The translations under genes were made by a program, and so were the position numbers. A DNA stretch of 64,000 bases from Kuschelorhynchus macadamiae (Eukaryota > Arthropoda > Insecta > Coleoptera > Curculionidae): contig JAUTXW010000059.1 of the NCBI GenBank assembly GCA_030620095.1, positions 883,501 to 947,500 of the forward strand, read 5' to 3'. Below are positions 1 to 11,129 of this stretch, piece by piece. The stretch's first letter is position 1; every line of letters starts with the position of its first letter. The notes beneath the pieces were generated by a model. It saw only the letters and a program-made list of their open reading frames with translations, was not told the origin of the DNA and made no database searches.

Positions 1-643
1 TGAATAATAGGTCTAGCAGGAGGATTGGGTCTAGAAGATTTTTGGGATTCAAAATATGATAGTTGGAGCTCGCGTCTTATGCGAATTTGTGCTTCCAAAA
101 GATTGGGTGGATTTCCTGCACGTATTATAAGGCCAATTCGGGGTTCCGGGCCAGTAAGTAAGCTATTTAGAGACATGGATTCGATTAATGTTATTTGGGC
201 TGCCTTTTGACTGGGTGCGAGTATGGATTTTTGTATGTTGGCATGCATTTTGGCATTTAGGATTTGAACTCTGTTAAGGAAAGTCAAAGGAGATTCGTTT
301 GGTAGTTGTCTTATTCTTTGTATGTCCTGAATAAGAGAAGATAGATCTCGCGTATCTCCGAAGTGAGAATTAAGTAATTGCTTTATCTCTAGAAAAGAAA
401 GTGGATTTCGGGAGCTTATCAGCTACGCTGCTCTCCCTCGCAACCTATTTTTTATGTGAATCACTAAAAGATCTTTTTGGTTACCCGTAGACATATCATA
501 TGCACATTCGCATGCATTTAGGAAGGTCTGTAAAAATATTTGATCACCACAAATTCGGAGATAATAGAAAAAATCTCGGAAAGTTTATAAGGTTCGATTA
601 CTGCTACCGCTGCTCCTGCAGTTATTCTTTCATTATCCGTCAT
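1..643 (-). pseudogene. gag: Errantivirus-type gag, N-terminal and capsid part, broken and cut by the window edge
   Basis: Read on the minus strand from an ATG at 643, a Gag-like protein runs off the left edge. It begins MTDNERITAG and continues into a capsid-like stretch with features usual in Ty3/gypsy insect Gags: FLNACECAY, LLVIHIKNRLRG, a conserved FGDTRDLSSLIQ segment and LLTGPEPRIG. Two lesions are visible: a frameshift near 545-555 (the first frame ends at 518, the capsid frame resumes one base off) and an in-frame TAG at 423-425. The remaining ~140 codons to the edge are open. It lies downstream of the leader, primer site and LTR at 644-1638 in the same orientation, so it is the gag of that element. 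Gag packages the RNA and builds the particle. The family assignment is by recognition; clade is unverified. Confidence 0.75.
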
Positions 644-1328
644 ATTTGCTCCATATATCAACACAATAAACACTAGCACAATATAATATAAAAAGGATAT
701 AAAACACAAAATATTTTACGAAATTTTATGTTGATAGACAGTACGTAAAGTAGTATGCCAACCAACGTAAAATAAACAGTTCTTATTAACTAGTTAGTGT
801 AATTAAATTAAAACTGTGTAATATTTCTTGTTATAATAAAAATACAAATGTAATCGGGAGATCAGTTAGCAGAATAACTGATCAAAATAATTCCAAAAAA
901 TATTTTAAAATTAATCAATTAACAGAATAACTGATTATACACAAATTATACGTTGTTACACTTAGAAATACAGAAATCAATTAGCAGAATAATTGATTGG
1001 TTTATCGGAAAATCAATTAACAGAATAATTGATTATTTTACTAATTAATAAAATGTAAGATCGATTTTGAAAAGTCGAACAGGTATTTAATTAAATATTA
1101 TTTTTAAAATAAACGTGATGATTCGTTACTTACAAACAGAGTAGAAACATCGCTTGTCATGTTCTTAGCAGTTAGTTCTACCAGGGGCTTCACTATGTGT
1201 TCCTTCCGTAGATGAGTGTTCTGCCAAGTTAATGACGTCACAATGCACAAAATGGGGCTTCTTTGTTCTTCTGGATAAAGGATTGGGATCCACCGTTGCC
1301 AGTTAGAGTTCTCTTGTTCTGCCAACGT
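644..1328 (-). other. Untranslated leader of the errantivirus-like copy A
   Basis: This ~690-bp stretch separates the primer-binding site from the gag start. It is very AT-rich except for 1140-1328, which is open on the minus strand from ATG 1325 for 73 codons (MAEQENSNWQRW...). The first 14 codons are shared with the second element copy at 44,765, so they are element sequence and not host flank. In copy B the sequence after this shared start jumps directly into the C-terminal end of gag. The leader may hold the 5' exon for a spliced env message, but I see no decisive splice donor. Confidence 0.55.
860..1034. repeat. Four-copy hairpin repeat in the retroelement leader
   Basis: Four 24-bp units start at 860, 913, 975 and 1011. 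Each consists of arms AATCAATTA and TAATTGATT (with one or two substitutions in units 1 and 2) around a six-base centre RCAGAA, so each is a near-perfect stem-loop with 9-bp arms. Spacing is irregular (53, 62, 36 bp), unlike a simple tandem array. Position in the 5' leader parallels the insulator or enhancer repeats known from the leaders of Drosophila gypsy and Idefix; the motif itself does not match the Su(Hw) site as I know it. Function is unknown. Confidence 0.8.
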
Positions 1329-1346
1329 CCTACCACGACTGCGCCA
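1329..1346 (-). other. Primer-binding site, tRNA-Ser type, copy A
   Basis: On the plus strand CCTACCACGACTGCGCCA lies three bases from the LTR; read on the minus strand it begins TGGCGCAGTCG, complementary to the 3' acceptor end expected of insect tRNA-Ser (CGACUGCGCCA). A tRNA-Ser primer is established for the 17.6/297 group of errantiviruses. The same site is present at 44,777. Confidence 0.75.
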
Positions 1347-1349
1347 ATT

Positions 1350-2165
<816 letters not shown>

Positions 2166-2300
2166 AAATGCTAGTAAGGTTTTTTTAAGAGAACAAGTCA
2201 ATCAAACTAGAAAACAACTAGCCGAAACAGAGAAATTAACTTTTAAAGTTACACCTTAAACTAAGTAACATTCACCCTTTATTGTGGAATCGCATAGTAA

Positions 2301-2627
2301 CCTCGGCTTTTTGGCGAACAGAATCAAATAAGAAAAAAACTTTCGAAAAAATACGACAATCTCCTAAGAAAGTCGTATCCACATGCATCATCATTAGACG
2401 TCGAGAAATTAGTGCGTAATATATCATCCTACAATCTCTCAGAAAGTGAAAAATCCGCACTGAGTAAGAGTTTTGATGTCGCGATATCTTCTAAGGAAAT
2501 CCCTAAAGAAGAAATAGTAGCTGAAGTGGAAGCTGTCCTTGACGCCTCTAAAGATTCGACAAGAAGTGGCAAGAATTTGAAACAAACTACGATCATGAAA
2601 ACAAAAATACATTTAAAACAAAATTAA
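2301..2627 (+). pseudogene. Penelope-like element, N-terminal fragment
   Basis: An open frame of 108 codons follows a TAA at 2298-2300. It contains KKYDNLLRKSYPHASS, then VRNISSYNLSESEKSALSKS and IPKEEIVAEVEAVL. This order (a lysine-rich segment, an N-x-Ser/Leu-Ser core, then Ile-Pro-x-x-x-Ile...Val-Glu) is the conserved region ahead of the reverse transcriptase in animal PLEs. No RT motifs follow: at about 2574 the sequence enters an inverted repeat and then GIY-YIG sequence on the opposite strand. It is a dead 5' fragment. Family recognition is from memory of PLE proteins; an alignment would settle the clade. Confidence 0.65.
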
Positions 2628-3358
2628 TACTATACAGAGTACGTACCTTGGAAACATGTCAGTTTTACGAATGTTTTGAGATTGCAATAATTTCGACCCG
2701 TCTGGAATTCTGGTAGTTAAAAACGAGACAATTTTTTTCTTTTTTTTTGTATTTACTTAAATTTTTATTGCTGTACCGAGTTTGGGTTTTTGCTATTACT
2801 GAAATGTACAGGGTTTTATGTATGAAGTGGTTTATTTATTTAGATTAATTTACTTAGATATCAGATTATGATAAATTTGGCTTAAGTTATTGATGTCTTT
2901 TTTATCGTTGACGGCATATTTCTCTTTTTTAATTTGTATCATTTCTTTTATTGTGAGTTTTCGATAATTAGTTTCCTGCTCTAAAATTTTGGTTTGTTTA
3001 AAATCGAATTCATGTTTTTCTGTATGTTCGTGTTTGTGAAGTGCAGTAGATGCATTTTTTGTGTATTTGTGGCCGTTTAATCGACTATCTAAGTATTGTG
3101 TTGTCATTCCTATATACTTTTTTGGGCAATTTAAACATGGGGTTGAGTAAACTAAGTTTGATTTCTTTTTTTTATTACTTTGTTTTTCAAGGGACTGAAA
3201 AGACAGCAAATTGTCTCGTTTTTACATCCCAGACGTGTCGAAATTATTGCAATCTCAAATTATTCGTAAAACTGACATGTTTCCAAGGTACGTACTCTGT
3301 ATAAGATTAATTTTGTTTTAAATGTATTTTTGTTTTCATGATCGTAGTTTGTTTTAAA
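2574..3358. repeat. PLE inverted repeat, ~155-bp arms
   Basis: 2574-2733 and 3207-3358 are inverted copies, recognisable by shared blocks AAACAAACTACGATCATG and GAGTACGTACCTTGGAAACA and their complements. The loop holds the minus-strand GIY-YIG remnant and ~120 bp of T-rich sequence. PLE copies are known to occur as tandem and partly inverted units, so this is probably element structure, not a separate transposon. Confidence 0.8.
2850..3209 (-). pseudogene. Penelope-like element, GIY-YIG endonuclease domain
   Basis: A 119-codon minus-strand frame with the C-terminal endonuclease of animal PLEs. Visible are LVYSTPCLNC followed by KKYIGMT (the two halves of GIY-YIG with the CxxC typical of this clade), an Arg/His segment SRLNGHK, then ALHKHEHTEKHEF (paired His) and a conserved end LEQETNYRKLTIKEMIQI. 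In intact PLEs this domain nicks the target for reverse transcription. The RT is absent upstream; instead an inverted repeat follows. The fragment is open but has no means of independent expression, so I call it a relic. Confidence 0.8.
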
Positions 3359-3455
3359 TGTAATGTTTTTTTGAGTGATGTTTTTTCAATAATGTTTCAA
3401 CCATTTTTAAATTTAAATACTAACTATATATGTTTTTATTGTAGAAAATAAATAT

Positions 3456-3487
3456 CTTGAGAAAGCTCAATATAATGAGCGAGACGT
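3456..3487 (+). ncRNA. Hammerhead-like stem-loop beside the PLE relic
   Basis: The segment reads CTTGAGAAA, then GCTCA-ATATAA-TGAGC (5-bp stem, 6-base loop), then GAGACGT. This resembles the CUGAUGA - stem II - GAAAC layout of the hammerhead ribozymes described from PLEs, but both core blocks deviate from consensus, so cleavage activity is unlikely. Low confidence as an RNA; the stem-loop itself is plain. Confidence 0.3.
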
Positions 3488-3589
3488 GCATCGATTGAAT
3501 TATAGTTTTACTTCTCAATAAGTTAACCTATGCCCAAGAAAATAATTAATAAAATATTTATATATGGTTAAAGAAAAAAAACGAGATAT

Positions 3590-3591
<2 letters not shown>

Positions 3592-3657
<66 letters not shown>
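3592..3657. repeat. (TA)n microsatellite
   Basis: Pure TA dinucleotide, 66 bp, closing the PLE-rich segment. Confidence 0.97.
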
Positions 3658-3658
<1 letters not shown>

Positions 3659-4632
3659 AAGTTTAGGGCTGTAACTCAGTTATTTCGCTAAGAATCTGGA
3701 TATCTGGGTAATAGGATTATATTAAATCGAACATTTTATGAAAAATTACACAATGAGATTACATTCCATATCGAATGCACGCAAATATTTTTTAAAATAG
3801 CGCTACTTAGATAATTTGCCATCCAGAAATTTGTTTAATTTATATAGGATATCTTAAAAAGCATTTTTACCGCTTTGTTGTTAACATACTAGGTTTGATA
3901 ACTTTCAAACACAACCAAGAAATTTGGCAAAAAATCTGCCATAACAGGTAATGTGTTAGAGAGAGCCGGAGAACGCTTCACTACATAGTTGAGTCAATGG
4001 GAATCCATTGACATTATGAGTCTCACTTGACAGAGGTATAATTTACAGAGTGTTCCATTTATATATTATTTTTAATTGGCTCTGCTATCCATTTTTGAGA
4101 CTTCCTACATACTTGAGTACGAATTTTCTATAAACTTCCTAAAACATTCAACTTTGAATTTTAACAGTTTTTTTGTATGTTATTTGTATCTCTTAAAATG
4201 ACACCAATATTGGGGTGGCGATTTGTAAGGAAAAACACAGTACCTTTGGCTATGCTTTGGGTTATGTAAATAAAATATAGAAATCTGTGATATTTAGTTC
4301 AAAGTCAGATATCTAGATCTTTTGTTGCATAAATAGTAAATAAGATTAACAAACCTTAAAAATCAAATTTTCTTTAAATTAACAGTCAAATCCCAAACGT
4401 CAATAGTTTTTTCTACTGAAAAAAAATATTTTGGTAGGTTGTTTTTTTTCTCTGCCAAGCTGAGTAAAATTGTAATTCTTAGTTAAAAATAAAATATTTT
4501 TGGGATATTCTGTCACTCAAACTCAAAAACCAAAATTTTAAAGAATCTAGAATTTAATAACTATCTATTATTAAGGTTAATACTTCAGTTCTGGGCCCGC
4601 AATGAAGGTACTCGAGGGAACAAGTGACAAAA
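3658..4632. other. Anonymous AT-rich DNA
   Basis: No gene, motif or repeat that I can recognise; all frames are short. Confidence 0.5.
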
Positions 4633-5846
4633 ACTTCCTTTACCCGGAACTTCCCTCGTAATTAATGTTTACTGTTATTAGAAATAGTGAAGTGTAACCT
4701 AATTTAGTTCAGCACATAGTCATTTACTGACCCATAATAATACGTATTTCATCTTTTCAAACATTTTTATTGGGCGTCATGTTGTTTCACTATATTGGAT
4801 TCGTACCAATATGTTAGCAGTTTCTACCTATGCCACACTTTATTTGGACATCACTTAAAATAAATTGAATAAGTAGTGTTTACACTAATTTTTTTAAGAC
4901 GGCAGTTATGTTCCGTCATGTTGAATTCATACCAGTTCATTCCTAAATCACAGTAAATTAATTTTTTTTCTTTCGTTGATTTTTTATACAGTTTATTTGG
5001 TCGCCATTTTGTTCCGCCATTTTGAATTCGTACGACAAATTTACTAGTTTCTCTTTATATCACACTTAATGCTTTCACAAAACTTGAAATTAATTTAATA
5101 AGTAGTTTTTTAGGCTGATTTTTTAAAATATTATTATTAATATGGTATCATGTTATCCCCATAAAATCTTTACTTTTTGACCAAACTCAATCGGGTAAGT
5201 AGTTTTTTAGTTATGCTGCAAACTGACACACAGACAGACCAACACAGAGACCGACGGAATTGAGAAAACATGTTTTTTAGCATCCAGAAACGCTAAAACT
5301 TAAAGCTATAGAGGGGGGATTTTTTTATGAAAACAAACATTTTATTTGGCACCATCTTGAATTACTACGATTTTGCCACTTCATTTGTATATCACACTTA
5401 ATTCTTGCACAAAACTTCAAATTAATTTGAAAGTAGTTTTTCAAGTTCATTTTCAAATATTTTATTAAGCCACCTTTTTTTGTCACCATCTTGGATTCGT
5501 ACCAAAATTTCACTTACTAGTTGATGTCTACATAATACTTGACTTTGGTGCAAAATTTCAAGTAAATTAGGTATGTAGTTTTTTGTTTTTTTTAACATTT
5601 TACTAGGCCGCCGTTTTATTGTGCCATATTAGACTTTTACCAAAATGTAACCATTTCATAATATAGTGATCCTTAATTTTTAACCAACCGGGATGAATAA
5701 TTTTTGAGATATGACGTGCAGAGGCATGCAGACCGACGGAACTGAGAAAACATATTTTCTGGCATCTAGGGACCCTTAAAAACGTGAAGATTTGTAAAAA
5801 CCTAAGAGGGTGACTTTTTCACGATTACAATACTTACAAGGGAAGT
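4633..5846 (+). repeat. R165 interspersed repeat, copy a
   Basis: Begins ACTTCCTTTACCCGGAACTT and ends near AAGGGAAGTTAAAA. The interior is built of 4-5 diverged monomers of ~165 bp, each containing GCCGCCATTTTGTTCCGCC, a GGATTCGTACCAAAA-like block, a TATCACACTTAATTCTTGCA block and AAGTAGTTTTTTAGG. The last ~170 bp is a distinct tail with GACAGACAGACCGACGG, GGCATCTAGGGAC and a final block reading through CACGATTACAATACTT. No coding capacity is seen. The family recurs at 11,731, 19,213, 20,160 and 58,176. Class unknown. Confidence 0.8.
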
Positions 5847-6017
5847 TAAAACGTAGTTTTTTAGCGAAGTTATTTAGACGTTTTGGGGGAAAGTCTACCC
5901 AGGTATTCAGCAACTAGATAAATTGGAGAACGAAAAGCGGCAAATATATTATTTTTTAAATCAGAAATTTATTCGAAAACTGTCCTTGTGACAGTGTCCA
6001 AGTAGCTCGTACAGTTA

Positions 6018-6349
6018 AGCCCGCTACTCACTATCCGGTTTGATTTATCGGTTTAATTCGTTCATTCGATTCGTTCACTCATATAATAAACGAATGGGCG
6101 AATCAACGAATCGATGAAATATTTCATCCACACTATTCATTAATTTTTACTTAAAATCCTTAGCATGAATTTTATGTATTCCAATGTTTGATAAATCACA
6201 AAAAACAAAATACTACTTGATGCGGACGAATGGTCCGCCAAAGTCAAAGCCTACTTGATTATTCGCCCAAAAGACGAAATGGCCGAGCAATCCACGCTAT
6301 GGTGACGAATAAACGATTGGACGAATGAACAAATAATGAGTAGCGAGCT
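6018..6349. mobile_element. MITE-like element with short terminal inverted repeats
   Basis: Left end AGCCCGCTACTCACTAT; right end, reverse-complemented, AGCTCGCTACTCATTAT: 15 of 17 positions match. The interior is rich in ATTCGTTCATTCG-type short repeats in both orientations and encodes nothing. Flanks (TTA on the left, CAA on the right) give no convincing target-site duplication, so superfamily is open. 5847-6017 and 6350-6984 hold nothing else I can name. Confidence 0.55.
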
Positions 6350-6984
6350 CAACGGAGATGTTTTATAGGCAATAAATTCGTAGTTTAATTTTATGTTGAA
6401 ATTGTTTTAATTTTCTCGAACAAATTAACTGAAATCAATCTCTTAGTAGCTTCAGTATATTGCTAAAGCCATTTGTTCATTGAGGAAGATTTGATAGAAC
6501 ATTAAATAAGAATAGTTGGATGTCATATTGAACCCCGCATACCCATAAGCAGATGTTTTCTAATTTCAAAATGAAATAACGAAAATTAGTTTTATATAAT
6601 ATTATTAACATTACTAGTCGTCGCATTACCTTCCCATTAATTCCTATTCATACTGAAACTCGTACACAAACATATGTTATTTTCTTGTTGGTTCAAATAC
6701 ATTCAATTAGGTTCTTTGAATGGAACAACCTACACAAAATTTAGCTTTCTTTCATTATTTAAATTTGTCTCGACTAATTAAATTGTCGTGTATGTACTTA
6801 AGTCAGTGGCGGCCTAGAGTTTCATTTTCTTTAATGTATTTTAGACAATGATTTAGATTAGCATAAAAATATAGAATTATTGTTATAAAAACTTCTAGAA
6901 GAAACACAGATTAAGGATTGGACTGCGTAGACTTTCCAAAGCTTTGCGATTGGTTACTGTAGCGTTGTTTGCTGAGACAATATT

Positions 6985-7330
6985 CAGGAGTTTTCTGATT
7001 TCTTCAATAACTATTTCCTAGTTATCTTTATGTTTTCTTCTAGGTTTCGGTCGTGCATAACTTGTCTTTTATCCTCATTCCAGGACTTACGAGGTCGGCC
7101 TCGTTTATTCCTACTCGGAGGTTACCAGTGCAAAACCCGTTTGAGCCATATTGTATCCTGTATTCTTTGTAAATGAACAAACTACAAATTGTTGGAGTCA
7201 CTGACCTTCTTATTCTGATATCTTTGTTTCGTATTTTTTCTAATCTAGATGTCCGAGAGCTTCTTCGCAGATAGATTCGACTGCAATAAGTCGCCGCTTA
7301 TCTTTCTTCCTCACAGCAATATGCTTAAAC
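6985..7330 (-). pseudogene. LINE ORF2 C-terminal fragment (RTE-like)
   Basis: On the minus strand broken frames read RLEKIRNKDIRIRRSVTPTI, then after a frameshift KRGRPRKSWNEDKRQVMHDR and NLEE. The pair (an EKIRN-DIR segment followed about 40 residues later by RGRPRKxWxED) is the usual extreme C-terminus of RTE-like and related insect LINE polyproteins. The segment between is frame-shifted and has stops. The linker-like piece at 8085-8225 on the same strand could be the upstream part of the same insertion, in which case RT is almost wholly lost. Confidence 0.5.
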
Positions 7331-7450
7331 AGACTTTTACCGATTCCTTTTTTTTGTTTATTCTATTTATATTTGAATATTTTATAGTATAATTTTATAG
7401 TTCATATAAAAGGAATCTTGGACTTGGTTATTTACAAAGGTCAGAGTGAA
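7211..7450. repeat. Direct repeat unit 1 (LINE-derived, ~235 bp)
   Basis: Nearly identical to 9678-9908 in the same orientation, beginning TTCTGATATCTTTGTTTCG and ending GTCAGAGTGAA (CAAAGTGAA in unit 2). Part of it is the LINE C-terminal sequence described at 6985. Identity is high, so one copy is a recent duplication or transposition. Confidence 0.85.
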
Positions 7451-8084
7451 CAAGTGCGCGTCATTAATAGATCCAATAAGGGCGAAGAGCGGCGCCCTTT
7501 TCAAACCCCTTTATTAGTATAAAATAATTCTGCAATTATTAGTATTTGTTTTCTTTATAAGCTAAGTTACCTTTGCGTTCTTCAATAATTCTTATTAGGA
7601 AAGTTTTGGTACAGATTGATTCAAGTGCTTTCAACATTTTACTTCGTGGTATACAATCATATTTTCTTTAAGTCGACCAACGTAAAGTATAATTATTGGT
7701 TTCTTAATTTTCTCGATTAATTGTTGTAGCAATCAAAAATTGTTCACACAACAGCAATAAGGCGTGAAGCTGATTTCCCTTTTTTTAAAAGCGACAAGAT
7801 TTAACCCATATTTATTACGTGTTTTTTATTTTGTTAGATTGAGACGTGTTCTTTATTTGGGATACCTCCTTGTTCAATTCTAGCTTATTTGTTTTAAATT
7901 GCGTTCTATTCTCTGACACAATAGACTGGAAATATTCTCTTGATTCTTCAAGTTCAATTAAAGTGTGAGATTTTTAAGTCATTTACTGTCCGCCATATTT
8001 CTATGGATCTGGACTCCAATTTAAGTGTTTATATATGAATATTCCATGACTTTATTTTATCGTTCACATTTTTTTATTTTAATA

Positions 8085-8225
8085 TGTTTATTTATAATAG
8101 TCATTTTTCTCGCAAATTAGTTCTTTTACTTCATCTGTCGTCCACATTCGTTTCTTTTTGGGGTACAGTACTTCCGCGGCTGTTTTATGTAAACCATCAT
8201 TAAGATTTCCATGTTCTGGTTTATC
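8085..8225 (-). pseudogene. LINE linker fragment, RTE-like
   Basis: A short open minus-strand stretch reads LNDGLHKTAAEVLYPKKKR, then MWTTDEVKELICEKNDYYK and a stop. The combination of a KTAAEV segment, basic run and W-T-x-D-E-x-x-x-L-I is what stands between endonuclease and RT in RTE-like LINE proteins. About 45 codons only, so the call is tentative. Confidence 0.35.
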
Positions 8226-8546
8226 ATAAAGCAAAAACACTAAATATCGTGAATTAAAAGTAATTGTTATTTCGGTTGGACATTTAGAGTCCCTAATGAA
8301 TGCTTATAACTTTAGTTCGTAAATTATGCGACTGATGTAAGATTTAAAGTAAAACCACTATTTTCAATTGAAATCTTTCGTGTTACATTAAGTCTTTTTT
8401 AAGCTCTGGGAACAAACCTTGAAAACGTGTAAACACGAAACATTGCAGTTGCGTATAGGAATTTTTTGAATTTTTGAATTTCTTTTGAATGACTTTTGTA
8501 GTTTTTAAGTATTGTTATTGTGTTTTGTTAAATTTTCTTAATCAAA

Positions 8547-8631
8547 ATGGGATACAAATGTGTTTATTTATATTGTTCATCAAAAACCAGAGGAAAAAAT
8601 CACTCTTTAGGTTCCCAGAGCGTCACTTGAG
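8547..8631 (+). pseudogene. THAP-like zinc-finger first-exon remnant
   Basis: ATG at 8547 opens MGYKCVYLYCSS, with the Cys-x4-Cys start of a THAP domain, a DNA-binding zinc finger of P-element transposases and host THAP proteins. After about 16 codons the frame must shift by one base to give LFRFPERHLR, whose FRFP matches the THAP Phe-x-Phe-Pro motif. The segment then meets TTGAG|GTAAAG, a good splice donor at 8631/8632. So it looks like a first exon with one indel. No later exon with the Cys-x2-His half or a transposase is seen nearby. Only ~28 codons support it. Confidence 0.4.
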
Positions 8632-8802
8632 GTAAAGAAAAAAATTATTAGCAAGTATTAGGTATATTATATTTGCCATATGTAATAGGAATAAGTTATT
8701 TTAAATAAAAATTGAGCACTTGAGGAAAAGGAAAAAATGATTAATAATATATATTATATTTGCCTTAGTAAAATTAATAAGTTACTTTAAATAAAAATTG
8801 AC
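8624..8802. repeat. Two-unit tandem duplication, 93-bp period
   Basis: CACTTGAGG at 8624 and again at 8717 open two ~90-bp units, both ending in AAATAAAAATTGA. The first unit starts at the last exon bases and the putative splice donor of the THAP-like remnant; in the second unit the donor GT has become GA. Confidence 0.8.
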
Positions 8803-8812
8803 TGCTTTTTTT

Positions 8813-9160
8813 TATTACTTCCACATCTATAAGAGATGGGGAAGTATAGTATCGGCAAAAAAATTTTGAGTTTTTGTTTCGCTAAATCGTCTTAAAATGA
8901 CTCAAGACCTGTAAAAACATAATATCGGAGAGAAAAAAAATTGTTTGTCGGTTGACTATAAACTCTTTCAAAAGGTCGCAGCAAACAATACGCGTATTTC
9001 GTTCCTCTTCTGCATCTGTATTAGGTTGATTTGTGCCAAAGATATATTCATATTCTCTTTGCTTTTCGTCACATCTGGAATTATCAAAAGTTTTATAATT
9101 CGAGCTTTGAGCCTCAACCAACCAAAGCCATTATTCAGATTCTGTAAGGCCTAGCTATGC
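8813..9160. repeat. Hairpin-led anonymous repeat candidate
   Basis: Begins with a hairpin, TACTTCCACATCT facing AGATGGGGAAGTA across five bases, reminiscent of the terminal hairpin of R165. The following ~300 bp are more GC-balanced than surroundings and open on both strands for 70-80 codons, but I recognise no protein. Probably part of a dispersed repeat. Confidence 0.3.
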
Positions 9161-9389
9161 CTATACGACATATACCGAGGGTTTTTCGAACCGTTTGGTG
9201 ACCATAATACCATTAGTAATAGATTACTTATATAAGTAGGTAAATAAAATATTGATTTAATGGGCACAAACTACGTTCCAGTTATTTTAGTAAAGAAAGC
9301 TGCTCAGCAATTGTTGTTTTTAAGAGGTTTTAAATAACTTCGCTTGTATGACAGTATGAATGGGTTCAAATAATGCAAGTAACTTTTGA

Positions 9390-10095
9390 AGCAGTTCTCG
9401 TTATCGGAATTGACTGAGATTTGATATATATATACATACCCGATGTCAATATAATATTATGATGTCCAATCGTGAAGCTTTTATACACGGTGCGTTAAAA
9501 AAATTCTAAAATTTACAAAATAAAATAAAGGTAAAAAACAGTTCCCGTCATTGGAATTGAGTGAGATTTGGCACATATACATAATGTCGATAACAAAACA
9601 AAACTTACGTGTTCAATCGTGAATGTCTCATACAGGGTGCGTAAAAATAATGTTAAAAAGTACAAAACAATTCCCGTTTCTGATATCTTTGTTTCGTATT
9701 TTTTCTAATCTAGATGTCCGAGAGCTTCTTCGCAGATAGATTCGACCGCAATAAATCGCCGCTTATCTTTCTTCCTCACAGCAATATGCTTAAACAGACT
9801 TTTGCTGATTCCTTTTTTTTGTTTATTCTATTTATATTTGAATATTTTATAGTATAAACTTCATATAAAAGGAATCTTGGACTTGGTTATTTACGAAGGT
9901 CAAAGTGAATTTGACTGAGATTTGGTATACATACATAAACTTGATGTTAATACAGTATTATGGTGTCCAATCATGAATGCCTTATACAGCGTGCATAAAA
10001 AGTAATGCCAAAAAGTACAAAACAGTTTCCCTGATAGGAATTGACTGAGATTTGGTGTATATACATAAACCCCATGACAATATAATATTATGGAC
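9390..10095 (+). repeat. ~135-bp tandem array with an inserted LINE segment
   Basis: Four units begin near 9392, 9539, 9668 and 10,021, each with a CAGTTCCCG-like start, GGAATTGACTGAGATTTGG, a TGATGTCAATATAATATTATGG block and TTATACAGGGTGCGTAAAAA. Unit 3 is split after its first ~10 bases by the 231-bp direct-repeat segment 9678-9908. Units are 70-85 percent alike by eye. Confidence 0.75.
9678..9908. repeat. Direct repeat unit 2 (LINE-derived)
   Basis: Second copy of 7211-7450, inserted in the ~135-bp tandem array. See unit 1. Confidence 0.85.
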
Positions 10096-11129
10096 GTAAA
10101 AATAAAATAAAAAGCTTTATTTACAAACTATTGAACTGCAAAGTAAAAAATAATTAAACTTGCATAAACAAAAAACTTTTAGAAATTTGAACATTTTCTT
10201 AAAAGCTTGTGGCTTTATTTCAAGTTTGATGACGTCTCACGCTTCGAGTTTTTTAGAAAATAGTCAAATATAATATTTTAGTTTTTATGTAAGTTTAATA
10301 ATTTTTACTTTTCAGTTCAACAGTTTATAAATAAAAGCTTTTTTAAAGTATATTCCTATACATTTGTTTTATTCTGTTTTATTTCTATTCCCTTAGAAAT
10401 CGATATTTTAATGGGGTCGTTAAATCAGGCAGACGATGTTTTAGCAAATTTTACCCTATGAAGATTTTAGTACTTCAGTTTCTACCGTGTGTCATTACTG
10501 TCTTAAATTCTTAAGACGCTAAATAATTATATGCTAGATTCTGTTATAAGATCCCCAAATTTGAATTGGGCAAGCCGTTGGTAATTTTATTAATGCATCG
10601 AGATCAAAGAGATTTCTGTAAATACTGGTTGTAAGAGTAAATCTTAACTGCGCCCTTTATACCCTTATTGAAGGCATTAATTATTATTGCAAAAACAGTC
10701 TCTTGGATGATAGACTGCAACATGGACGAGATAATTTACTTTGCGTGACTACATAATGAACCAACGGTATAAAGTTTCTTTGACGTGTAAAAAAACTAAG
10801 GTTCTAAGACCCTAGTAGACGAGGTTAATTTTACCTCTAAATCGTAATGAAATACCCATCCAGAATGTATACTATTTTATTTAAAACCTTCATGTAATTA
10901 GAATAAATATTATCAACTGAAAAAAAACTTCTATTCATATTTTGGACAAAATCGAGTGTGATATATAGATTAAGGAGTTTCTTATATGAATCCAATATTA
11001 TGACGGGGAAGGATAGACATCTAATAAAATGTTAAAAAGGTGAAAAATAATTTATACGCAATGAAATATGTCTTGTATAAAGTACATAGGAAGATAAAAC
11101 AATATATTATAACAAATTAAAATCTGAAA
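10096..11129. other. Anonymous AT-rich DNA
   Basis: I see no gene or recognisable element. Confidence 0.5.

Noticed and set aside
860..1034. CRISPR-like array
   Set aside because: Units are palindromic with irregular AT-rich spacing inside a retroelement leader of a eukaryote.
6804..6820. hAT-like end CAGTGGCGGCC
   Set aside because: No matching inverted end or 8-bp duplication found nearby.
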